Source of the DNA: Hirundichthys speculiger
Lineage: Eukaryota; Chordata; Actinopteri; Beloniformes; Exocoetidae
NCBI GenBank assembly: GCA_018398805.1
Contig: JAGFBZ010002311.1
Span: 160,116 to 224,115, forward strand
Direction: 5' to 3'
DNA: 64,000 bases
Shown here: one piece after another, positions 27,500-40,143 of the stretch
Numbering within the stretch: position 1 is the stretch's first letter
Layout: each line of letters starts with the position of its first letter
Translations under genes and position numbers: made by a program
Notes under the pieces: model-generated
What the model was told of the DNA's origin: nothing
The model's database searches: none
The model's input: only the letters and a program-made list of their open reading frames with translations

Positions 27500-29570
27500 C
27501 TGAAGGCGACACAACCCCTTCAGAAAATTCAAAAAGCACCACAAGCAACAATATAAACATTTTTGCAAATGCAACCAAAAGTGCTCAAATGTTATTTCCA
27601 TCAACAATCTCCAATGCAGAACTTCAAAACGTGCTTGTGATTGTAGGAACGTCTCCAATGCGTTTCCCCTCCAGTAAATGAAGACACGAGGTGGTTACGT
27701 GTTTTTTTGTTCTGGTATTACTCATATTGCAGGGGCCTTTATATGTTAAAAGTGTCGCATTACAGAGCGGAGCCCTCCATGTGGAAACAAAAAGTAAGTC
27801 ATTATAACAGAAATAGTTCAAATGAAAAAAAAAAATATGTGTGAGGCAGAAAAGATAAATATGGACTCTTGTGACTCATGCCAGTGAATAGATGAGTTAT
27901 ATAACAGAAGCACATAGCCAGAAAATGTCATTTGTTAAACAGAAGGTTTTATACAACTGTTCACAAAGACTTGCAAATGAGAGGAAAAAAAATGTTTCAA
28001 CTTTCAACATGGTGGCATACATGAGCTGAGGATTCAGCGCTACTCAGTCCTCAGCCTGAGTGAAAACAACTGGACAAACCCCTCCTCCGCACATCACGCA
28101 GATTTTTGAAGAATGATTTTAAAGTCCTTTTTTTTTTTTTTTTACCATATTGGAAGGAGACTCCTCTCAATCCAGTTAAAAGGACAAAATGAACAAGCTG
28201 GACATTCTCACCTTACCCTTGTTACCAAAAGGTAGCTGTTTTAACTCAGCTCAGTTCTCGCTGATTTGTGATGCTAACTAATGTTGCCTTACCTTCGTTC
28301 TGATCAAATCTGTCCATCCATCCTTGCATCAGGTGCAGAAATGGGCCGTGAAACAAGGACCATCGGAGCTGCGATGAGGATTTCCAGAGCTCCTCCAGGA
28401 GTTCTGCACTCATTTGGCCACGAGCCGGTTATCCATGGTTGGCTGTTCACAGTCGGGCCATCCGACCTGGAAGGGTGTCAGGGGCGACATTAGCTCGACT
28501 GGAGCAGATGGGTACTCTGACTCCCAGAGCTCATGGCTGAGGAACCAGTCATCTGGACAGCTGTACTCCAGCTAACCCCCACTACTGGGCTTCAGTCGGG
28601 GTTCTGACCTGGTCGTTTTTACCTCTGGACCCTTCCAAGACAATCCAGAGATGTTCTCATCTACATCGAGAAATTCTACTTGCACACCACACAGCACCGA
28701 GTGGAGCTCGAACACAGTTCAAAGAAAACTTTCGTGGAGCTTTGAAGCCATTCTGACCCAAACTGGTTCATGGCCAGTAAAATAATATCCTCCTGGGTCA
28801 AGGTTTTCATTTTCACAACAAGAAAGGTTAAAAATGTATCTCCTTCAATGATCTTTCCATCAACAGTTGATGCAGGCTGCTACAACTATACAACATTTCC
28901 TGAAAGTGAGGAAATATTCTGGCAAATAAAACTGAAACTGATATTCTGACGTGGACAAAAGTCAACTGTGCTGCTGAACAAAGGATTGTTTAGTTTGAAC
29001 GCAACCCATTTTATTTACATCCACCAGCATTTAGGAGGAATCAAGTAACTTTAAAGTCTGAGTCTTGATGTTGCTCTCCTTCTCCTTCTCCTCCTCTCGT
29101 CTTCTTCACAAACCTCAACATCAACCCCATTATGACAAGAAATCCATTATATAAGCAGATTATTAAGATTTATTTTGGTATATAAGACAATGAAATGAAC
29201 ATAAATAGTGACCTCAGAGATTAAAATGCAATTAATGCAAATACAACTACAACTGATAATAACATTTCTATATTTGATTAGTTTTTTTATATAGTCTGGT
29301 TGCCTACTTATTGTTTTTTTCCTTTTTCTTTTTATGAATTAAATTCACTAAGAGATGGTGACATTTCACCTCCATAGTCAAAAATCTCTATTGATGGTAG
29401 AATAAACCTGAGCCCAGAAATGGCCACCAACTGGTCAATTACCACTCAATTAGGGCCACTGGAAGACGTTACCTTCAGTCCACATCTAGACAGAATCATC
29501 CTCACTTCTGTCTAATAATTAAAGTGTTTATGCCATAATTTTTTTTTATTTTTTATTTTATTTCAACAAC
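27500..29570. other. No recognised gene
   Basis: Non-coding sequence with a T-run at about 28128-28143. The frame at 28281-28493 has no recognisable domain. Confidence 0.45.
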
Positions 29571-29578
29571 ATACTCAC

Positions 29579-29663
29579 CTTCAAGTGCAGAACGAGACTC
29601 CTCTTGTCTTGTTTTCTTTTTTCTTTTACTCGCTCCCGACTCATTTTGTCGTTTGGACGCCAT
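29579..29663 (-). pseudogene. hAT/ZMYM1-like transposase first exon (fragment)
   Basis: On the minus strand an ATG opens a short basic frame, MASKRQNESGASKRKKK, then TRQEESRSALE, and stops at a strong splice donor, GAAG/GTGAGTAT. A short basic first exon followed by GTGAGT is what I recall of the ZMYM1-like hAT transposases common in fish. To its right, 29863-29935 is GC-rich with GGGGCCC and GGCCGCGGGGCCC, resembling the end of such elements. The rest of the transposase is not visible, so this would be an internally deleted remnant. Neither the outer ends nor a target duplication was found. Confidence 0.4.
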
Positions 29664-29669
29664 CTCTTC

Positions 29670-30230
29670 ATCATCAACAACCTGTCGGTGCATCTGACCG
29701 CTGATTGGTCAGATGTGCTGTCAATCATCATTGTGTGCGGTGCCGTGTCAAATTACACTTCACTTTTTTTCTCTCTCAGGCCTCGGGCGCGCGCCTCTTT
29801 GCAGTCTCCGTGAGCATTTTTCGCCAATCTGCAGAAAGTGCGTCTCCTTCCGTGAATTGGGGGCCCCTCAGGGGCCGCGGGGCCCTACGCACAGCGCGTG
29901 TCCTGCTTAGAGGGAGGGGCGGCGCTGGGCATAACAACTGTCATGGATGTGCTCCTCTTACAGGGCAGCATGATACCTGTGGTGTCCAGGTTGGTGTTGT
30001 AGTTCTGCATCCTGTCTACCTGAAGCTTCTTGGTGTCAGTATTTCTTGTCAACTCATCATCGAATATCTTCCCCCATTGTCCTGTAAAGTTCTGGAATCA
30101 TTGTGCATCTTGTTTACACCATGAATCAGATTTTATTTACTTTTTTTGTTTTTTGGCTTGACTACTACTAAGTTCATTACCGCTGCGATGAGATCCCTTC
30201 ACTGGCTACCAGTTACCTTCAGAATATTAA
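29670..30230. other. GC-rich stretch, probably the end of a hAT-like element, then unannotated
   Basis: The stretch up to about 29935 includes GGGGCCCCTCAGGGGCC and GCGGGGCCCTACGC, palindromic GC-rich text unlike its surroundings, probably belonging to the hAT remnant at 29579-29663. From 29940 to 30230 nothing is recognised. Confidence 0.4.
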
Positions 30231-30240
30231 ATATATATAT

Positions 30241-31355
30241 TAGGGCTGGGCAACGATTAAAATTTTTAATAGCATGATTTCCCTGATTGATGACGATTAA
30301 TCACATTGTATACAAAAAATAAAATAATGAATTCAAAAGTAGTGTAAAGGTCACTTTTATTTAAATGTTCTGCTGCCAAATAAACTAAAGTGCCATAACA
30401 TTTGTTGTTCAAACACTTTTAACATCAGCACTTGTCAGTAACACATACTTTGTGTAAATCTCATCTTAAAAAATGTAAAAAATAAAATAAAGTTTATTGC
30501 CACTGCCAGGGCATTAATGTCATCCTGTTTTTTTTATGAAAAATAAAAAAGTCTACCAACAAAATCCTTACAATCTAGAGGCCACAATCAGAACATTAAA
30601 ACAGGTAATTTTTGAGGTAAAAGCAGAGACTTTTAACGGGGAGTTCAACTTGTCAGTTGTTACAAATAACCTTGTTTCTGTTAAATCCTCCGTCTGGGAG
30701 AACTTTAAAATGAAAATGTCCATGTTAAAGTTCTGTAACTTTATCAATCCGTAATTATCTTTTCCATTTTCGATTGTCAATCAAAATTTAAAAAAAAATT
30801 AAAAAGTGATTTTGATTTTTTTTCCATCTTTTAATCTAAAACAAACAAAAGAAGCCTGTTTTTTATATTTCAGTTTTAGCAAACAGGCCACAGGACTGAA
30901 TTTGTTTTTAATATTTTATTGTCTGCTTTACGTGACCCAGAAATGGCTTTGTTTTATACATTACATCATTACACGTCTTTGCCAATAGATGGAGCCGCAC
31001 TGAAGTAACCAGCTAGAGAACAGCAAGACAGTGAAGGCATGGAGCAGATCTGATGTAAATGGAGGAATGACGCGATCGTCTTGAACAAAGGGGTTTGAAA
31101 GTTTTTTTTCAGACAGAATTGTTAATATTGCTACCTGAGTTGCTACCCAAACTGTAAAGTACACTGATTTTTACCATTCTCCACGTCTGTTTTAGTTTTG
31201 CCTGCCAATTATTATCTGGTTCCGCAGCAGCCAGTAACATACTTTTCAAAATAAAAGCACGTGAGCAACATGCGTCAACGCGCGATAAAATAAATGTCGG
31301 CGTTAATAAATTCATGCATTAACGCGATAATAACGCGTTAACTTGCCCAGCCCTA
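30241..31355. mobile_element. Non-autonomous hAT-like element (GGGCTGGGCAA ends)
   Basis: The left end reads TAGGGCTGGGCAACGATTAA and the right end TTAACTTGCCCAGCCCTA; the first 13 bases are inverted copies of each other. ATATATAT flanks both sides, compatible with an 8-bp target duplication but weak because it is simple sequence. Subterminal ATTAA/TTAACGCG motifs are typical of this abundant fish family. The 1115-bp body has no transposase frame. Confidence 0.78.
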
Positions 31356-31369
31356 ATATATATATAAAT

Positions 31370-33050
31370 ACATGTACTCACACCATCCACCATCCACTGA
31401 CTGGTGGCTTGTTTTCTTCAGTGAACACACACCATCCACTCATGTGCCTCAGATATGTGGCTACTAACGCAAGTCTGAATCGGGGGGTGAAATCCTGATA
31501 CCAACAAAGCAGATTCAGCTCCTATATAAAACTGATTTACTCTCAGCAGTGCGGACCAGATTTTCTTTCCGTCTGAACAGTATCTGAATGACGTCTGTCT
31601 CCCAGAAGAAACCCTCCACAGAATATTATAAGGGGCACAATCTAATGCATCCGAGTCCAAGTTGGACTCAGAAGGAGAATTGAAAACTCAGCTGGAAATA
31701 ACCTTTGTTGCAGATTGGCGTTATAATGGCTTTCTTCCTGCAACCTTCCAGTTCCCTGACTGGTCAGAGCTGTTTTGAGAGCAGAAGGGGGACTTGCTCA
31801 TTATAAAGTGGGTAGTCATGATGTTATGCCTGATCAGCGCATGTTGATGCACCCTCAATGCACACTAGATTACAGAGTTCATGTTCAGTTAGTTCAGTTT
31901 CTGTTAACAAATGTTTCACTCTATCCTTCATGTGCATTTATATTGTTTTCACCACTATTGGCATTGGATCGAAGTCGTGGAGCTCCTGCCCCACAAATGA
32001 GCACCAGAGTTTGCTGATAGCTGTCGAGAGACATCTCTGGAGAGGTAATCTCTGTACGTTTAACGGTAAGGCCGCTACCAGTGGTCCCTGCTGACCTCAG
32101 AACAGCTGCTGCTGCGTCATCACAAGTTCATATTCCACCAATATGTATAACCTTCCCTGCGTCTGAATCACACAGCTGATTTGACGTGGTGCGTGTGTGT
32201 GTCGGAGCAACGGTTTGAGGGCTTTGCTACTGCATGTGTGTGAAATGAGGCCTCTGCATCGTGACGGCCAACACACAGCACATATCCTGCGTTTAGGGAG
32301 GGATGCATTTGAGGCCGTATTGGGATACGATCACTCACACCATGTCCAGCGGCGGTCCGTGCCACATGCGACCACATTACTTTTAGCAGTGTAAACGCAG
32401 TGCATCCTGGGTCACATTGATGGACCGCCTGCATAACCGGCATCTCCAGTGGAAATGGGCGCAACGGCATCACGCTAAAGTGAAAAAGAGCGAGCGGGAG
32501 CCACAACACAGAGGTTACGGTGTGTGTTGTGGTGCTGAGCTGACAGCGATGATGTTCCCACCTTTTCCTTTTCCATGGTTTTGTGCATTCCTGCCTTGCA
32601 CAGGTAAAAACAAAAAAAAAAAAAACGAATGCATTTGGTCTTTGCAAGTGGAAAACATGCACAGTTCTTGCTTATTTGCATGAATGGCAGGAGACTGAGA
32701 TCCAGTTGTCAGGAAACATGCGAAGATGCATGTTCATGCCAAGTGTGAGCAGACGTGCATAGACCTGTCCACATATTTTAATACCAGGTGTAAAAAAGGG
32801 CCTTATTTACTCAATGATGTATTTGTGTCACATTTGTTTTAATATTCCACTTTTGTCTTTTGTAAAAATGTTTAATCTTTTGTTTTTGATGGATGTAGAG
32901 TTTTCTTTGATTTCCACTCTTGTTTCCTTTCAAGTCTTGCTTTTCCTCTATAAAGCACTTTGAGTTATGCTCGTGTTTGATGTCCCCCCCCTTTTTTATG
33001 CCTCTTAAAACTTTTACAAACACTCACATTCAAGTGTTACAATTAATACT
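31370..33050. other. No recognised gene
   Basis: The longest frame (minus strand, 32168-32662) has no domain and reads through a GC-rich stretch near 32270-32420 (AGCGGCGGTCCGTGCC) that may itself be a repeat. CTATAAAGCACTTTGAG at about 32949 resembles LINE/SINE 3' tails. Confidence 0.4.
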
Positions 33051-33059
33051 GTGGACTTA

Positions 33060-33656
33060 GGCCCCGATCGTACAGCTCCCGCTAGCCGCTAGCCCGCAAA
33101 TTGTGGGTTTAGGAACCTCCGCTAACCACTAATGCAATCTTCCGCTTCCCTGTAGCCGCTACCTGTTATGCCGACTCCCTTACTTACATTGTAGGTGTGG
33201 CAACAGGCGTGTCTTTTGCACTTTCTGCAAACTCAGTATCTTGCGATCACGGGTTTAGGGTAGCGGGTGGTCATCCCACCTGCTACCTGCTACCCGCTAC
33301 CCTAAACCCACGATCGCAAGATATCGAGTCTGAAGAAAGCGCAACCCACATGTTGACGCGTAAAAGAGCGCGTCCAAATGGCACAAATGTGCGTCCACTT
33401 GGTCATATGTGGACGTGCACAAACGGCTCTACCTCTCGATTACGCATTGCCGTTTTACTTGCATACGTTTTTATTCTCTTAAGGTCAGAGGATGTCTGGT
33501 CAGCAGTTGTGGTGGATGTGGGAATGGTCACGGCCAGACACGTCAGTCTGTACAGCTGTGGCATGATCTCATTCAGATGTCAGCTGTGGAGGAAACTAGG
33601 AGCTACCCGCTATCCCTTAATAGCGGCTTTAGGAGATCCGGCGGAAGATCGGGCCC
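33060..33656. mobile_element. Harbinger-like MITE with TTA target duplication
   Basis: TTA flanks both sides (33057-33059 and 33657-33659). The ends are GGCCCCGATC and, inverted, GGGCCCGATC, with one mismatch in ten. The 597-bp interior is full of GCTACC/GGTAGC motifs on both strands, such as GCTACCCGCTACC and TAGCGGGTGG, so it can fold on itself extensively. A three-base TWA duplication with GG-starting ends is characteristic of PIF/Harbinger. It encodes no protein. A related copy in opposite orientation lies at 53531-54303. Confidence 0.75.
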
Positions 33657-33809
33657 TTAGTATTTAAACCAAAGGGTGGACATTGAGATGGGGATTTTGA
33701 GCACATGCGAATCAAACTCACCGCTTCAGCATCACAGTTATTCACAACATCAACCTCTTTTTCTTTATTGCTGTGTACAGGACGGATCTCCTGTAGCGAT
33801 CCGTAGCCT

Positions 33810-34260
33810 CACTGTTGTTGAATCACTGAGTTGTGAAGGTTGACAGATATGTCTTTCATTTTATAAAGTATTATTCTTAGCACAATCAGCTCCAGAACAA
33901 AGCCGGCCTTCTTTCTTTGTCTCTTCAGTTTTTTTTTTTTAAGCCACTGGCTCTGATGCCGCTGCTCCAGCAGATGAGATTGAACTCTCCACAACAGACT
34001 TATAGAAGATATGCAACATCTTCCTGCGTACACTGAAGGACCTAAGCTTCCCCCAAGAAGCTTAAATCTGCCCCGTCTCTTCTTGTAGAGAGCATCAGTG
34101 TTGCGTCTCCAGTCCAGTCTGTTTTCCATGTGAACACAGCAGTATTCACTCCTCTACCACCTCCACATCCTCTCTCCTGACGGAAACGCTGTTCAACCTA
34201 TTCCTGGCCCTCCTTAAAATCCACCATCCTCTCCTTTGTATAGTTCATATTCATCTACAC
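33810..34260 (-). pseudogene. LINE ORF2 C-terminal fragment
   Basis: The minus strand carries text of a non-LTR retrotransposon polymerase just after the reverse-transcriptase core. In order these are KERMVDFKEGQE, then NRLDWRRNTDALYKK, and in a shifted frame RSFSVRRKMLHIFYKSVVES. The order matches the region after the catalytic palm in fish LINEs. Frameshifts and missing flanks show it is a dead fragment of perhaps 450 bases, and the exact clade cannot be fixed from it. Confidence 0.68.
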
Positions 34261-34269
34261 GGACTGCCA

Positions 34270-35620
34270 CACAGCATAGCTGACTTGCTTAAAATCAATG
34301 TGCCTGGGGATTTTCTAATTTTTCAACGTTGGATGGAGAGGTAGAGTGGAGTTTGGCTCTGGAGCAATTTTTTTATTTTTTTTTTTTTGTTCTGAAAACG
34401 TTCCTGGCCCCCTGAACACGGAAATGATGCCAGAATTTAACGGAGCAGCTCCACGTGTCAGCGCAACATATTTTAGGGACTTTTAACGTGCGTAGTGTCA
34501 CGTCTTCAGACAGAATCTGTGAATTTACTTGACAAGAAACGTTGAGGTAAAAACATGGCGTGTGTGTGGGTGTTGGTGCAGGACGAATATGGGTGCAAAG
34601 CTCACAGAGGACAGTCAACATCTGCTACAGGAACTCCTGCACCCACAAAGAAGTTCCCCCATCCCTTTTTCCAGTGATGTCTCATCTCTGCCTCAGGCTT
34701 AGATAACACACTCGTTAGCAGTTTTCTGTTCATATATTTCTGTGTGTGTTTCATGACAGTATTTTTTTTTTCCTTCATGCAGAAGTCAGCAGGGTCCAGC
34801 TCCAGCTTTCTCCTTTCCTTTGTCTCAATCACAACTTGTGCTGGAGATGCCAAGACTGGCACACACTCCTTAAGATGCCAAGGACACACAAACACAAAAA
34901 GTTGCATTACACAAAACTTAAACTGTACAGATCCCAAATCAGAGCACGTGAATGAAAAACAGAGAGAGCAGGCGAGCACATGCTCGTGCACGTTGCCATT
35001 TCTAATCACGCACACATACAAAACTGCCACTGCTGAGGCCAATTATAAAAGCTTTTATCATAGTAAATCACCACATTTACAGTTTTTAATGGAATTATAA
35101 GCCAGATTGACAAGAGGCTTTTTGTTTTTCCTTCCACTAATCGGCTCTCCCAAAAATCTCCCCCTTTAAGCCCCGTCATCTCAGAACCAACTCTTCCTGC
35201 ACTCTCCTCTGATTTTCATTGTGTTGCATGCCGGCTATCAGGGCATAAGAGAGAGAGGGCGAGACAAAGTGGAGACATGGAGAATGAAAAGAAGGGAGTT
35301 AATGTAGGGCAGCAGGGAGGAGGCTGATCGAAAAGAAAGAAAGGGGAGAAGGATGTGGAGGAGGGAGAGGTGGAAGAGTGGGGAGAAAGTGATTGGGTTG
35401 ATGACCAAAGAGGAGAGAGGGGCAAGTTCGAGGAAAAGAGGAAGAAAGATCGGTTTAGAGTAGAAAGTCGGAGGCAGAAAGAGAGAAGTGAGAGCGTTAG
35501 GATCAGGAAGAAGGGAGCAGCGAGGCGGAGGATGGTAGAGAGAGAGAAGAGCTGATTAAGATGGAGGAAGGTTGGAAGATAACGGGAGGGGTGGCGCAAA
35601 AAACGGCACAGGTTATACTG
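34270..35620. other. No recognised gene; GA-rich block
   Basis: A purine-rich block at about 35245-35590 (GGAGG, GAGAGAG) generates Ser/Leu-rich open frames on the minus strand by composition alone. Otherwise nothing is recognised. Confidence 0.5.
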
Positions 35621-35631
35621 ATACACTAAAA

Positions 35632-36381
35632 CACATGTGTCAAACACAAGGCCCGCGGGCCAAATGTGGCCCGCCACGTCATTTTATGTGGCCCTCGAGA
35701 GCTTCGGCATTATTGGTTTAAATTTTGAACCAATATTTTAAGACTTAAAATAAAGCTTACACCGCTTTAAAGCGCATATTGACAATAAACTTCATCTCCC
35801 ATAATGCATTTCATCGTTACCCACAATGATAAAAGTATATCATCCATGAGCAAGACATCAAGACGATTTTCAGAACTGACGAACTTAAGAAAAACCTCTA
35901 CAAACTAACCCCAACATGTCCAAGAAAATAAAATTTGATGCACAAGGAAGACAGTTTCATGAACAAATACAAGTTTGTCTCTCAAGGTGAAGAAACAGTA
36001 GGCCTGTCTTTTGCGTTATGAGGTGGTGTCAGTCGTGAAAGAGCATAATCTACGTTGGCGTTTTGACAGCAAACATGAGGCTAAGTATGCTAAATTTAGC
36101 CTGCAAGAAAAACAAAGAATCGCTTCCACTTCTAACCATTACCTGTACGAAGAGCAGGTTTACAACCACAAACCCTGAGTTTAATATAATAATTGTTATA
36201 ATAATAATTATAATAATTGTTAAATGTTTAAGACTTGAATACATAATGAATGCAGAAACCGTTATTTAACAAGGTGTAGTTTAATTTATTTTGATTTATA
36301 TTGCATTTTGTTACATTCATGCAGTCGAGGGCAACCATGATGCTGATGTGGCCCTCAGTGAAAATGAGTCTGACACCCCTG
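35632..36381 (+). mobile_element. Deleted hAT element with BED-finger remnant and perfect 8-bp TSD
   Basis: CACTAAAA occurs at 35624-35631 and 36382-36389. The ends are CACATGTGTCAAAC and, inverted, CAGGGGTGTCAGAC, matching in 10 of 14 positions. Inside, from about 35913, the plus strand reads MSKKIKFDAQGRQFHEQ, then after a break KPVCLLRYEVVSVVKEHNLR and FDSKHEAKYAKF. This is the start of a hAT transposase of the GTF2IRD2-like type with its BED zinc finger. The second Cys (LLRY for LLCY) and the first His (RFDSKH for RHYETKH) are lost. The catalytic domain is absent, so the 750-bp element is non-autonomous. Confidence 0.85.
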
Positions 36382-36394
36382 CACTAAAAGAAGG

Positions 36395-38475
36395 AAAAAA
36401 TGAACTATTAATCGCTCTGTGAGAAAGTGCAGACAAAATATTTAGAGAACTTGTCTCACAATTAAACTACATGATCCCCCTCCACTCCAAGTACAAATCA
36501 AATGTTCTTTCTCCCAAAACCTCACCAAACAGCCTTAAGGAGATTCACTCAACAGGACAAGCAAATGTGCGGACACAAACCAAAAACAGACAGGAACATT
36601 GAGTTGTGAGGGAGGAACACAGGTGCAGGCAGCTCCTTTCATTAACGTCCAAGGAGTTCAGAGAGAACTGCTAAAATCAGTGTCAGGTCACACACAAGCA
36701 GACCTGCTGATTATCAGGAGCCACAGAAGCTTGAACCTGATCCACGTTTGGCACAAATGTGACTCCACACTTCAGCTTTACTCTTGACAATACGTGCATC
36801 CTCTCAAAGTTTAGTGTAAATTGTGACTGACTAAAGTCCTTTATTTCAACAAAGAGTACTAAAAGCGTTCCACGGAAAAGCAGAACAGCGAAACAGTCAG
36901 AGGAGAGGGGGAAAGACAAAATAATATATACTCAGAGGAGCTGCTGAGACACAGGTGGGAACAATCAAGAGTGACGAGAACAAAGAAAGTCAAACCCGAA
37001 CGTCACCTGCGAGGAATCCCACTTTCATACTAAAACAGGAGATAAAGTGAACCAGCTAAGATAAAGCAGGAGATGAAGGAAGACAGTAAAAACAGACTCA
37101 GACAGCCTCCCAGCTCTCACATTGGACATGTACTGGGCACAGACTGGCACACCGCTTTGATACCTGTCACATTAAACAGGTTTTGAACAAAAAAAATAAT
37201 TAAAAGAGATATAATTTGCTAAATTCTCAGTTGAAAAAAGTTGCTTTCCATTTTTGTTGTCAGCAGCGCAGCACCTGAAGGAGAACAGAGGTCGGTCCAG
37301 AGCTCCAAACGAGTGCTGTGAGCGTTTCTGTTGCATTAAATCGAAACAGAAAGATGGCATTTGAGTCTGTGTGTATGAATGTTGGCACGTTTTTAGACAC
37401 AAAGGCTACTGTCAAGGCACGAATCCTACATAATCCAGTTGGATTAATGTTCATTTTGTTCAACGTGGCTGTAAAGTCTCATATTTACCAGCGTTGCCCT
37501 CCCTTTATTAGAGACACTTTAAATATCCCAAATGTGTTGAATATTTCATAGCGTGACTTCACAGCGTCAATAAATATTTATAATTTGGCTTTGTGTGCCT
37601 ACGCTGATAAGCGTAAATGAAAAAAAAAAAAAAAAAAAGGAAATGCAAATCCTAAAACATGAACTCACTCACATTCAGCTTCTCAGGATGTAACAGTTTG
37701 TTCCTGGTAAACTTTTACTGATTTTGTGTCCATATATTTTCCACAAATACAGATAATTTACAGGGGTGTGAAATATCTGCTCTGAGCATCAGATAGTACA
37801 GTCAATCTTTGATTTCTTTTTTTATTTATTTATTTATTTATTTAGCACAGCTTACATCTTGACCTTGTACAATACGTCCCAAAGTGAGAGATTCTTGTCA
37901 TTCTGAAGCTTCCTTCAGCTCCCATCAGTAGATGATGACTACCAACACTTCGATCCCTACAGTATATGTGAGCTGAGCAGATAGAGAGCAAAACTCTGGG
38001 CTTGATTAAAAGGGGTTTTCAGTTTAAATGTGTCTCTTCTGGAAGAAAAAAAAAAAAAACCCTTTAAATCTCAGTTATTGATATTGAAGCTTGTGTCAGT
38101 GTGCATGACAGCGTCTCCAGAGCTCGCAGGGCTGCGATCAGAGGGAAGACCTCTAATGAGTTGATCCAGGCTGTGATGCTGCTCTGCTCAGTGGACCGTG
38201 AGAAATAAAACAGAAGAGGTGGGATGGCAGCGTGACCTTTAAACTTTTACAAAGCGGCAGATAATTTCTCTCTGCAGCAGGGCACATACAAAAAGACAAG
38301 ATATTACTTAATGCAGTTGTCCAATTAATCCAATTTGGTTGAAGTCTGGTACAAACTCCACTGAATTATGCATTACACTTGGGTTTTAATGTCTAAACCT
38401 CATGGTTTATGGGACTTTTTTCTTTTTCTTTTTTTTTTACATTTCATAATAATTTGCACAGATTTTTTTTTTTAA
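36395..38475. other. No recognised gene; simple repeats
   Basis: Contains an A-run near 37620-37638, a (TTTA)n microsatellite at about 37819-37845 and A/T runs near 38046 and 38429. No coding or mobile element signature is visible. Confidence 0.45.
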
Positions 38476-38482
38476 GTATGTG

Positions 38483-38585
38483 GGTAGCACGTGGTGGTCG
38501 TTAGCGCTGACAACAAGCAGGTTTCTGGTTCAAATCTCAGCTGGGCCCTTTCTCCAGGAACACCCATTCACTTCAGAAAAGTTCT
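38483..38585 (+). repeat. SINE head fragment (plus orientation)
   Basis: Reads GGTAGCACGTGGTGGTCG, then TTAGCGCTGACAACAAGC, GGTTTCTGGTTCAAATCTC and GGGCCCTTTCTCC. This is a degenerate version of the tRNA-derived head of the SINE at 20806-21175, with A-box-like GTGGTGGTCGTTAGC and B-box GGTTCAAATC. Confidence 0.62.
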
Positions 38586-39117
38586 CTCCCGTGAAACGGG
38601 TCCGGTACAGCCGTGTTCGCTGATAAAGAATGCATCAAAGCGATCGCAGCTCCATCACAACCCTGAACACGATCAAGCAAGGAGGAAAGGATGGATGTTT
38701 GAGTACATGGTGTCACTTCAAAATCGGTTTATTTTTAGCTGTGTTAGCAGCATAGGCCTCGGGGAAATTAGCGGCACTTAGCTGGTCAGCCCACCACTTT
38801 GGGACGGATTTAAAGAACTCAGCTGCTGTAGACGGGCAAAATAAAATGTAATAGCAGTGGCAGCTGATGTCCAGCACTTCTGTTTATGACCAGACACCTG
38901 TAAAGGGGGTCAGCTGCTCTTTGTGTAACTCTGTTTACTTTGTATCGGAAAAAACGGACAGTAAATGGAGTCCATGTTGTTGGTTCCAGCTCAGTCTCAG
39001 TGATTTTATCCGGTCAGAGGTGTTTTAACGTATGGCTTAGAGAGAAGCAGGGCCATTACACAGAAAGATCGCTACTCTAACAATCACTAATCAACATGTA
39101 TATGTTTGGACAAGCGT

Positions 39118-39208
39118 GCGCTGTTCACCAGAGAGCTGGGAAAGGTTCCAGCAGACCCCCAGTGGTCCTGAATGAGAAGAAGCAGGTATAGGTAATAGAT
39201 CGACCCAC
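39118..39208 (+). repeat. SINE 3' fragment (plus orientation)
   Basis: GAGCTGGGAAAGGTTCCAGC, AGACCCCCAGTGGTCCTG and GAAGAAGCAGGTATAGGTAA match the 3' half of the same SINE family. The head is absent. Confidence 0.6.
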
Positions 39209-39689
39209 TTCTTTCTCGATGACGCAGCTGCAAACCCAGAACCTTCAAACAACAGTCCTTTTAAAGTAGCAACTTAATGTAATAAAGACTTGAGTAGGAC
39301 CTAGAATGCCAGTATCACGTGGCTCCAGCTTTAACCTCATGTCCGTCAACACAAAGCTCAGACAGGCTTCAGCTGTGTTTTTCTGCTCTCTGTTAAGAGC
39401 TCCAGGTCCGTTTAAAGAGTCGGTCTGTCGTGTCCTTTTTCAGGTGGCTGCTACGATGATATTTCCTTGCAAGTGGAGCTGAAAGGTCAACGCAAGCAAC
39501 ACGGCACAAAGCTCAAAAAAGGTTATTCAGAGTCAGCTGGCTATACGCTCCATTAATTGATCTGACTGAACCATTAACAGCTTGAAAAGGCTGCTATTCC
39601 TGCATTGTGGTTCCGTCGCACAGCACTGAAGAGAAGATGAGGTGTTCAGCTGCACCTGGCTGCAAAAAAAACAGCTTTCAATTGCGTGC

Positions 39690-39862
39690 TAACACAACGC
39701 CAAGAGGGAAAGACATGAGCAGTGGTCTTAGAGAAGCAGTTGTTGCTACAGTCATTATGGGATTACGTGCAATCATTTCCAAAGAGTGTGGAGTTCAGTG
39801 TTCTGCAGAGAGAAGGATTACTGACAGGTGGAAAACATTCAAGACAGCTGCAGCAGCGGATT
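39690..39862 (+). pseudogene. Tc1-like transposase N-terminal fragment
   Basis: The plus-strand frame reads GKDMSSGLREAVVATVIMG, then LRAIISKECGVQCSAER and RITDRWKTFKTAA. This is the helix-turn-helix DNA-binding part of a Tc1 transposase, where the usual text has AISK-x-x-GV followed by WKTFKT. The catalytic domain is missing. It appears to come from the same family as the fragment at 13025-13385, which picks up where this one ends. Confidence 0.72.
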
Positions 39863-40135
39863 TTACCCAGATATATATGCACACAAAATAAACACACAGT
39901 CACACACAAATATAAAGACCCAAACACAGCCTCAAAGTTTTATATAGATGTGAGTTAATGTGAAACAGAAAAGTTCATGTAAAACAGAGTATCTGTCAAA
40001 ATAATCAAACATAATTAAACGTCAGGAGGCTCTGATCATTGGTCAGTAAAACTGTTGTTTGAATTTTTGTTTTCTAATGAAGTCAGCTTGAATAGATCAA
40101 TTACTCATGCAGAGGCATTTAATGAATAACAATTA

Positions 40136-40143
40136 GACACGAG
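40136..40143 (+). other. Left target-site duplication GACACGAG of the giant hAT
   Basis: Identical to 53434-53441. The two copies directly abut the inverted-repeat ends of the 13.3-kb insertion. Confidence 0.85.

Noticed and set aside
32168..32662. 164-codon minus-strand frame
   Set aside because: No recognisable domain or splice context; reads through probable repeat sequence.
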